Shown here: one piece after another, positions 7,827-12,575 of the stretch
How positions within the stretch are numbered: the first letter of the stretch is position 1
Layout of the letters: every line of letters starts with the position of its first letter
Source of the DNA: Pseudomonadota bacterium
GTDB taxonomy: Bacteria > Pseudomonadota > Alphaproteobacteria > Rhizobiales > Methyloligellaceae
Direction: 5' to 3'
DNA: 12,575 nucleotides
Assembly: GCA_022567275.1 (NCBI GenBank)
Contig: JADFHH010000013.1
Span: 1 to 12,575, forward strand
Position numbers and translations under genes: made by a program
Notes under the pieces: generated by a model
The model's input: only the letters and a program-made list of their open reading frames with translations
Told to the model about the DNA's origin: nothing
Databases searched by the model: none

Positions 7827-10369
7827 ACTCCCTGCCGCTGGTCTTGCGGCTCGCCTTCAGGGATTTGCGGCTTGGCTGGCGCTCCTTCATCATTTTCGTC
7901 GCCTGCATTGCCCTGGGCGTTGCCGCCATCGCCGGCATCGGATCGCTCGCGGGCGCGCTTGAAGAGGGTTTGGCGCGTCAGGGCCGGGCGATACTCGGGG
8001 GCGACATTTCGCTCGGCCTGGTGCACCGCCAGGCGACTGAAGAGCAACGCGCCTATATGGAGGGGCTTGGCACCGTTTCGGAGGTTGCAACGCTGCGGGC
8101 CATGGCCCGGCCTGCACAGGCCAGGCGTTCCGCACTGGTGCGGCTGAAAGCGGTGGATGCGCGTTATCCGCTCTATGGCGAAGTGTCCATGACGGCCAAT
8201 GGGGCGTCCCTGCCAATATCATCGCTCAAGGCCGCGCGTGTCGTGGCGGTCGAGCGTTTGCTGCTTCAGCGCCTGGAGATGAAAATCGGCGACGCCTTGA
8301 AGATCGGCGTCGCGGAGTTGAAGATTATCGCCGAGTTGGTCCGTGAGCCAGACCGGCTCGGCGGGCGGCCGGCCTTCGGGCCGCGCGTTTTGATGTCGCA
8401 TGACACGCTGCAAGCCACCGGCCTGGTTCAGCCGGGAAGCCTCATTCGCTGGCGCTACCGGATCGCTCTCAACGAAGATGGTGCGGCGCATCCAGATGGT
8501 CTGGCGGGTTTGAGCAAACAGATCGAGGACCGGTTTTCCGATGCCGGCTTCACCATCCACGACCGCCGCAACCCCTCGCCAAATGTGCGCCGCGTCGCCA
8601 GACACCTGTCGCAATTCCTCACCCTTGTCGGCATCACCACGCTGATGATCGGCGGCATTGGCGTGGCCAATGCGATTGGCGCTTATCTGGCACGAAAACG
8701 CCCGGTCATCGCCGCGTTCAAATGTCTTGGCGCGAGCGGGAGCGTGATTTTCCGCATCTATCTCACCGAAGTGCTGGTGCTGGCCGGGATTGGCTCCCTG
8801 CTCGGGCTTGGTCTGGGCGCGCTCATGCCGCTCGCCGTGGCCGGGCTGGGCGCGGGCGCTTTACCGGTACAGCTGGCGCTTGAGCCGCAACCCTTCGCGT
8901 TGTTTCTGGCCAGTTTGTACGGGATGCTGACGGCGTTGATGTTCGTCTTCTGGCCGCTGGGGCAGGCGCGGGATTTGTCCGCCGGGCTTTTACTGCGGCA
9001 ACTTGTCTCGAGCGAACCGTCCCGTCCCGCCATGCGATATCTGGCGGCAAGCGCGCTGTGCGCGCTGGCGCTAACGGCGATTGCCATTCTGTCGGCCGAT
9101 GCCCGGCTGCTGGCGGCTCTCGCCTGCGCCGGGCTGGCGGCGGTTTTCATCGGGTTTCTCGGCCTCGGATACGGCATCGAATATCTGGCGCGAAAACTGC
9201 CCCGCCCGCGCAACACCACCCTGGCGCTGGCCAGCGCCTCGCTCGCCGCTCCGGGCGGTCTGGCGCGGCCGGTCTCCCTGTCGCTCGGCGCAAGCCTGTC
9301 GCTGCTTTCGGCCGTGGCGCTGGTCAACGCCTCCCTGCAAAAGGAATTCGAGACCACGATCCCCTCGCAAGCGCCGAGCTATTTCGTGCTCGATGTCGGC
9401 AAGGATCAGGTGAGCCAGCTAGAAGCGCTGGTGCGCCGCCATGCGCCCGAAACGCTGATCGGCCACGCCCCCATGCTGCGCGGGCGTATCGTGCGGCTCA
9501 ACGGCAAGCGCCCGGAGGACATCAAACCGGCGCCTGGTACGGAATGGGTTTTGCACGGCGACCGGGGCCTGAGCTACTCGGATGTTGTTCCCGAAGGATC
9601 GAAACTGGTGCAGGGGAAATGGTGGAGCAAGGACTATGACGGCCCGCCGCTGGTTTCGTTCGAGAGCGAAATCGCTGAAGGTCTGGGGCTGAAGCTCGGC
9701 GACACAATCACCGTCAGTGTCCTGGGGCGCGGTGTCACCGCGAAGATCGCCAATATGCGAAAAGTCGACTGGGATTCGCTGGCCATCAATTTCGTCATGG
9801 TGTTCTCGCCTAACACGCTCAAGGACGCGCCGCACAATATCCTGGCGACATTGACATTGCCCGAGGCCACCCGCGAGGCGCGCGAAGGGGCTATGATACA
9901 GGAACTTTCCGAGGCCATGCCCAACATCACCGCGCTCAGGGTGCGCGACGCCATCGACGCCTTCCGTGAAATCGCTGAAAAGGTCATGGCCGCGATAGAG
10001 GCCTCGGGCGGCGTCACCCTGCTTGCCGGCGCGATCGTGCTTGCCGGGGGGCTGTCGACGGCGCAAACGCGCCGCGTGCGCGACGCGGTCATTTTCAAGA
10101 CGCTGGGGGCGACGCGGGCGCGGATTTTAAGCGCCCATTTCATCGAATATGGCGTGCTCGCGCTGGCCACCGGCATCATCGCCGCCGGGCTGGGTACGTT
10201 CGGCGCCTGGCTCGTCCTTACCCTGGCGATGAAGGTGGATTTTGTCTTTTCCGCGTCCGCCATAGCGACCGCCATCGCCCTCGCCGTGGGGCTGGTTCTG
10301 CTGTTCGGCGCGCTGGCCACCTGGCAGGTGCTGGGCGCGAAGACGGCCGGTTATCTGCGGCAAGGCTGA
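7823..10369 (+). CDS. ybbP: FtsX-family ABC transporter permease, YbbP type
   Basis: 848 residues, the size of YbbP-type permeases with duplicated FtsX cores. A first membrane segment lies near 21-44. A large extracytoplasmic region follows to about 260. The first FtsX core is about 265-380, containing the conserved FKCLGAS turn near 299-305. Further hydrophobic segments lie near 405-460 and 480-505. A second extracytoplasmic region follows, then the last core near 730-845 with FKTLGATRA and three hydrophobic stretches. It should sit in the inner membrane and couple to the ATPase encoded just upstream. With the periplasmic TesA-like hydrolase encoded divergently, a role in handling hydrophobic or lipid substrates is plausible, but this is inference. 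No truncation or frameshift is visible. Confidence 0.93.
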   Translation: MNSLPLVLRLAFRDLRLGWRSFIIFVACIALGVAAIAGIGSLAGALEEGLARQGRAILGGDISLGLVHRQATEEQRAYMEGLGTVSEVATLRAMARPAQARRSALVRLKAVDARYPLYGEVSMTANGASLPISSLKAARVVAVERLLLQRLEMKIGDALKIGVAELKIIAELVREPDRLGGRPAFGPRVLMSHDTLQATGLVQPGSLIRWRYRIALNEDGAAHPDGLAGLSKQIEDRFSDAGFTIHDRRNPSPNVRRVARHLSQFLTLVGITTLMIGGIGVANAIGAYLARKRPVIAAFKCLGASGSVIFRIYLTEVLVLAGIGSLLGLGLGALMPLAVAGLGAGALPVQLALEPQPFALFLASLYGMLTALMFVFWPLGQARDLSAGLLLRQLVSSEPSRPAMRYLAASALCALALTAIAILSADARLLAALACAGLAAVFIGFLGLGYGIEYLARKLPRPRNTTLALASASLAAPGGLARPVSLSLGASLSLLSAVALVNASLQKEFETTIPSQAPSYFVLDVGKDQVSQLEALVRRHAPETLIGHAPMLRGRIVRLNGKRPEDIKPAPGTEWVLHGDRGLSYSDVVPEGSKLVQGKWWSKDYDGPPLVSFESEIAEGLGLKLGDTITVSVLGRGVTAKIANMRKVDWDSLAINFVMVFSPNTLKDAPHNILATLTLPEATREAREGAMIQELSEAMPNITALRVRDAIDAFREIAEKVMAAIEASGGVTLLAGAIVLAGGLSTAQTRRVRDAVIFKTLGATRARILSAHFIEYGVLALATGIIAAGLGTFGAWLVLTLAMKVDFVFSASAIATAIALAVGLVLLFGALATWQVLGAKTAGYLRQG

Positions 10370-10640
10370 GGTTGCGGGCTTCTTAACGAAGAATATGATA
10401 GGTTTTGCACAGTATCTGAATTTGAAATTAGGGTAGTGTCTCAGTTTTAAATCTGATCCTCTTGATGCCCCTGTTTACCACTTGAAAACCTCTGATTCTC
10501 TACAATGTCTTAGTCAAGCATAGTGGGTCACTATCGAATGGCGAGACGAAAAGAGCGTTGCGCCTAAACTCGTGTCGGGATAGTGTGGCCTCAGTTCAAG
10601 TGGAGGCTACTCCCGGCGCACACCCGAGAGTGAGGAGCAA
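10370..10640. other. AT-richer spacer downstream of ybbP
   Basis: 271 bases without a credible gene. Base composition drops clearly from the GC-rich permease. It contains small inverted repeats TTCTT / AAGAA (10380-10393) and ATAGTG / CACTAT (10520-10534), an isolated -10-like TACAAT (10501-10506) without a properly spaced -35, and the larger interrupted stem at 10577-10614. No tRNA, integrase remnant or clear insertion sequence end was recognised. Confidence 0.6.
10577..10614 (+). other. Interrupted stem-loop upstream of the decayed small gene
   Basis: GGGA pairs with TCCC and GCCTC with GAGGC, enclosing a 10-base loop (AGTTCAAGTG), with unpaired bases between the two helices. It ends 26 bases before the ATG of the small gene, so it could be a leader structure. 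It has no following T tract and is not a terminator. Confidence 0.3.
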
Positions 10641-10866
10641 ATGCCAACAGGCCCAAAAGGCGAGACGCGCCCAGCCAACATGATTGGGGCAGCCGTCATG
10701 GTCGCGCGACTCGCTAATGGCGAGAACGAAGAAATCCCCGCAATGGTAAAATCTGGCATAGTGAGGTCCGGTAAGGCCGGTGCAATGGCGCTCTGAAATA
10801 TTATCTGCTGAGGAGCGTAGTTAAATTGCCAAGAAGGCCGCAACGGCGAGATGGAACAATGAGTAA
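10641..10866 (+). pseudogene. Decayed small basic protein gene (RPADVIG-like family)
   Basis: A strong ribosome site (GAGGAG) precedes ATG at 10641. The open frame gives 51 residues beginning MPTGPKGETRPANMIGAAVM and stops at TGA (10794-10796). The next frame continues the expected protein from 10795: EILSAEERS, then TAA at 10822-10824 where a glutamate codon is expected, then IAKKAATARWNNE and TAA at 10864. The joined product resembles a small alphaproteobacterial family I recall as starting MP-GPKGEKRPADVIG and ending EIAKKAA-ARW, often labelled RNA-binding or histone-H1-like without proof. One frameshift (a 1-base or 10-base insertion near 10794-10803) and one nonsense change break it. The 51-residue fragment could still be made. 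Its end overlaps the next gene's start by 8 bases, which suggests former coupling. Confidence 0.75.
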
Positions 10867-11116
10867 AAAGAAAGTTACGGACCAAGTGAGCAAAAACTAC
10901 GAGCATTTCAAAAAAATGCTCCCCACCATCATCAACGTCCATCGGAACAAATATGCGCTCATGAGGGATGAAGAGGTTGTCAATTACTACACGACTGTGG
11001 AAGATGCCGTGTCTACAGCGCAAAAATTTTATCCAGATGGCCGCTACTCGATACAGAAGGTCACGGATGAGGTGGTAGATTTAGGCTTCTTTTCACATGC
11101 CATCCCTAGCAGGTAA
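10859..11116 (+). CDS. Small protein of unknown function, partner of the retropepsin gene
   Basis: 85 residues from ATG at 10859, mostly charged and soluble, with no signal or membrane segment. The central part KYALMRDEEVVNYYTTVEDA (about 31-50) followed by YPDGRYSIQKV and VDLGFFSHA resembles small proteins in which a short beta-strand pair and a helix describe 'gene/host keeps reading' domains of the DUF5678 kind; that link is from memory and weak. The longer open frame from a TTG at 10826 was rejected because it runs through the decayed gene. The ATG lies within the tail of that pseudogene (AATGAGTAA), and only a weak GGA-type ribosome site precedes it, so expression may have depended on coupling. 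The 3' end overlaps the protease gene by 20 bases. Confidence 0.75.
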   Translation: MSKKKVTDQVSKNYEHFKKMLPTIINVHRNKYALMRDEEVVNYYTTVEDAVSTAQKFYPDGRYSIQKVTDEVVDLGFFSHAIPSR

Positions 11117-11561
11117 CTATAATCCAGCTGCTGGCGTGTTAATTCAGGTGTCCATTCTTCCGCCTGAACAAGCAATTCAGGCGGCCAACCCTCAGCAAAA
11201 TTCCACTGATTCAATAAAGGATTTCAAGGTCTATATGGCCCTAATTGATACCGGTGCGTCCTGCACATGCATTTCTGCAAAGGTAGTCAATGATGTTGGG
11301 CTCAAGCCTACGGGCAAGACCAAAATGAGCGGCTCGACCGGTGCTGATGAGGTTGACCAGTTCACGTTTTCCGTTGGTTTCATGTTTGGTGCGCAGCAGC
11401 TTCCTTCCGGGAAGATATCCGGCGCCCTACATATCCATTTGGTCAACGGCTGCAAGTTTGAAGATCACGGGTTCGGTTTTGACGTTCTGTTGGGTAGGGA
11501 TATTATATGCAAAGGCTCATTTTCGATGTCATTTGATGGCCATTTCATATTATCATTATAA
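11097..11561 (+). CDS. Retropepsin-like aspartic protease, single domain
   Basis: 154 residues with the retropepsin-type active site ALIDTGAS (48-55, catalytic Asp51) and, about 80 residues later, the hydrophobic-Gly element VLLGRDII that packs beside it in this fold. One Asp motif per chain means a homodimer is needed for activity, as in viral retropepsins. No signal peptide or membrane anchor is visible, so it is probably cytoplasmic, unlike the membrane-linked TIGR02281-type proteases of alphaproteobacteria. The start overlaps the upstream 85-residue gene by 20 bases and has no good ribosome site, indicating coupled translation. Codons are more A/T-ending than in the flanking core genes. 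The substrate is unknown. No terminator follows. Confidence 0.85.
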   Translation: MPSLAGNYNPAAGVLIQVSILPPEQAIQAANPQQNSTDSIKDFKVYMALIDTGASCTCISAKVVNDVGLKPTGKTKMSGSTGADEVDQFTFSVGFMFGAQQLPSGKISGALHIHLVNGCKFEDHGFGFDVLLGRDIICKGSFSMSFDGHFILSL

Positions 11562-11849
11562 AGTGGAAAAAATGCCTGCTATTTAGAATCTGTACACTAT
11601 ATCAGTGGCATGAACATATTGCCCACATCATAAGCATGATAAGCATGTTCAAATCGTTCCCATGCTGCTTGAGGGTTCCCCCATGCGGCCAGTCTCCCGC
11701 GTGGTTGGAGTGTTAATCAAACTCGTATCAATGTTGCTTGTGGACGCTGGCGAGGCTTGCGCTCACGCCCCAAAATCACCATATTAACAGCCAGAATCAG
11801 GCTGAAACCCTGAAACATTATTTCAACGCTCTCAAAAGGACCCCGAAAA
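11562..11849. other. Spacer between the retropepsin gene and the Bax inhibitor gene
   Basis: 288 bases with no credible gene. It contains a tandem repeat of ATAAGCATG (11630-11647), flanked by the inverted pair TGAACAT (11611-11617) and ATGTTCA (11645-11651). Composition remains AT-rich at first and becomes mixed near the next gene, so the edge of the accessory segment probably lies here. Confidence 0.55.
11757..11785 (+). promoter_or_regulatory. Weak candidate promoter for the Bax inhibitor gene
   Basis: TTGCGC (11757-11762) and CATATT (11780-11785) are separated by 17 bases, and the pair lies 65 bases before the start codon. Matches to consensus are only 3/6 and 4/6, so this is a candidate by spacing and position only. 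Confidence 0.25.
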
Positions 11850-12575
11850 ATGGCGGAATTCGACAGACAAGGTTTTGCGCGCTCCACAGGCGTGGCCCGC
11901 GCCGGTGCACATGTCATCGACGAGGGCCTGCGCGCCTATATGCTTCGCGTCTATAACTATATGGCCGCGGGCGTCGCGATCACCGGCGTCGTGGCTTACG
12001 TCGCCTTCATGATGGCCGTGGTCCAGACCCCGGCCGGTATGCAGCTCACCGATTTCGGCAATCTGATATTCAACAGCCCGCTGAAATGGGTTGTCTTTCT
12101 TGCCCCTCTCGGCATGGTGTTTTTCATTTCCGCGCGTATTGGCCGTATGAGCGTCGCCGCCGCGCAAATGGCATTCTGGGCCTTCGCCGGGCTTATGGGG
12201 CTGTCGCTGGCATCGATCTTCATGGTCTATGCGGGCGAGTCCATTACCCGCGTCTTCTTCATCTCGGCGGCTGCCTTTGGCGGCCTGAGCCTCTATGGCT
12301 ACACCACGAAGAAGGATTTGTCGGGCTGGGGCTCGTTCCTGATCATGGGGCTCATTGGCGTCATCATCGCCTCGGTGGTGAACATCTTCCTCGCCTCCTC
12401 GGCGATGCAGTTCGCCATCTCGGTGATCGGCGTGCTGGTGTTCGCCGGCCTCACCGCCTATGACACCCAGAAGATCAAGGAAATGTACTATGTCGGTGAC
12501 GGCGTGGCGACCATGGGCAAAAAGGCCATCATGGGCGCATTGCGCCTGTATCTCGATTTCATCAATCTGTTCATG
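11850..12575 (+). CDS. Bax inhibitor-1/YccA family membrane protein (3' truncated by window)
   Basis: The frame from ATG at 11850 stays open to the window end, giving 242 residues without a stop. AAGGA lies about 9 bases upstream. A cytoplasmic N-terminus of about 36 residues is followed by six hydrophobic segments near 37-57, 79-97, 104-127, 133-152, 160-182 and 187-204. Then comes LTAYDTQKIKEMY (201-213), the conserved family element with an aspartate at 205. The family usually has seven segments, the last one (LRLYLDFINLFM onward) being cut here. Homologues include E. coli YbhL and YccA. Some act as pH-sensitive calcium leak channels or interact with the FtsH protease, but the role here is unknown. 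Codon use is again GC-rich, so this gene belongs to the core genome. Confidence 0.92.
   Translation, partial: MAEFDRQGFARSTGVARAGAHVIDEGLRAYMLRVYNYMAAGVAITGVVAYVAFMMAVVQTPAGMQLTDFGNLIFNSPLKWVVFLAPLGMVFFISARIGRMSVAAAQMAFWAFAGLMGLSLASIFMVYAGESITRVFFISAAAFGGLSLYGYTTKKDLSGWGSFLIMGLIGVIIASVVNIFLASSAMQFAISVIGVLVFAGLTAYDTQKIKEMYYVGDGVATMGKKAIMGALRLYLDFINLFM

Noticed and set aside
7046..8047. Open frame of 333 codons on the - strand
   Set aside because: It is antisense to the well-supported ABC ATPase and the start of the permease; the peptide is low-complexity, rich in Ser, Arg and Ala.
10588..10607. tRNA T-arm-like sequence GTTCAAGT between GCCTC and GAGGC
   Set aside because: The loop cannot be placed with a proper five-pair T stem, and no acceptor, D or anticodon arms flank it.
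10518..10770. Recurring ATAGTGNGG-like strings at about 10520, 10579 and 10759
   Set aside because: Short, unevenly spaced, differing in flanks, and one lies in coding sequence; no more than chance similarity can be claimed.
10607..11023. Open frame of 138 codons on the - strand in the accessory segment
   Set aside because: It covers the pseudogene and the 85-residue gene in antisense; those have family-like sequence, start signals and coupling, and this frame has none.

Overview
The window looks like chromosomal DNA of an alphaproteobacterium. Most genes are GC-rich with G/C-ending codons. The order hisS-hisZ-hisG, a CIRCE-controlled groES-groEL pair and the proteins themselves (short-form HisG with HisZ, GroEL ending in a GGM tail, a Bax-inhibitor-like membrane protein) all fit this class. 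I cannot name genus or order from the sequence alone.

Layout. (1) Positions 1-2058, + strand: the 3' end of hisS, then hisZ and hisG, closely packed with a 5-base gap and a 4-base ATGA overlap. HisZ and short HisG together form the first enzyme of histidine synthesis. (2) Positions 2029-3258, - strand: an acetyltransferase of the CelD/BcsL type (GNAT fold), whose 3' end overlaps hisG by 30 bases in convergent orientation. It lies beyond the groESL terminator in a 336-base spacer that carries a perfect 16-base palindrome. (3) Positions 3514-5766, - strand: a complete heat-shock operon with a sigma-70-type promoter, CIRCE operator, a palindromic leader hairpin, groES, groEL and a strong intrinsic terminator. 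(4) Positions 5796-7022, - strand: a TesA-like SGNH hydrolase followed by thpR (2H phosphoesterase / RNA 2',3'-cyclic phosphodiesterase). (5) Positions 7113-10369, + strand, divergent from tesA: an ABC ATPase and a large FtsX-type permease equivalent to YbbA-YbbP. The tesA / ybbAP divergent arrangement is the same as in E. coli. (6) Positions about 10370-11849: a more AT-rich accessory segment. It holds a decayed small gene, an 85-residue protein of unknown function, and a 154-residue single-domain retropepsin-like aspartic protease. These were apparently once translationally coupled, because all junctions overlap. (7) Positions 11850-12575, + strand: the start of a Bax inhibitor-1/YccA family membrane protein, cut by the window end.

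Most of the window is ordinary core genome. The part most worth attention is the accessory segment between ybbP and the Bax-inhibitor gene. There a small protein with a retropepsin partner follows a broken copy of a small basic protein family (RPADVIG-like N-terminus, IAKKAA-ARW C-terminus). The reading of that broken gene across a frameshift and a stop codon comes directly from the DNA.
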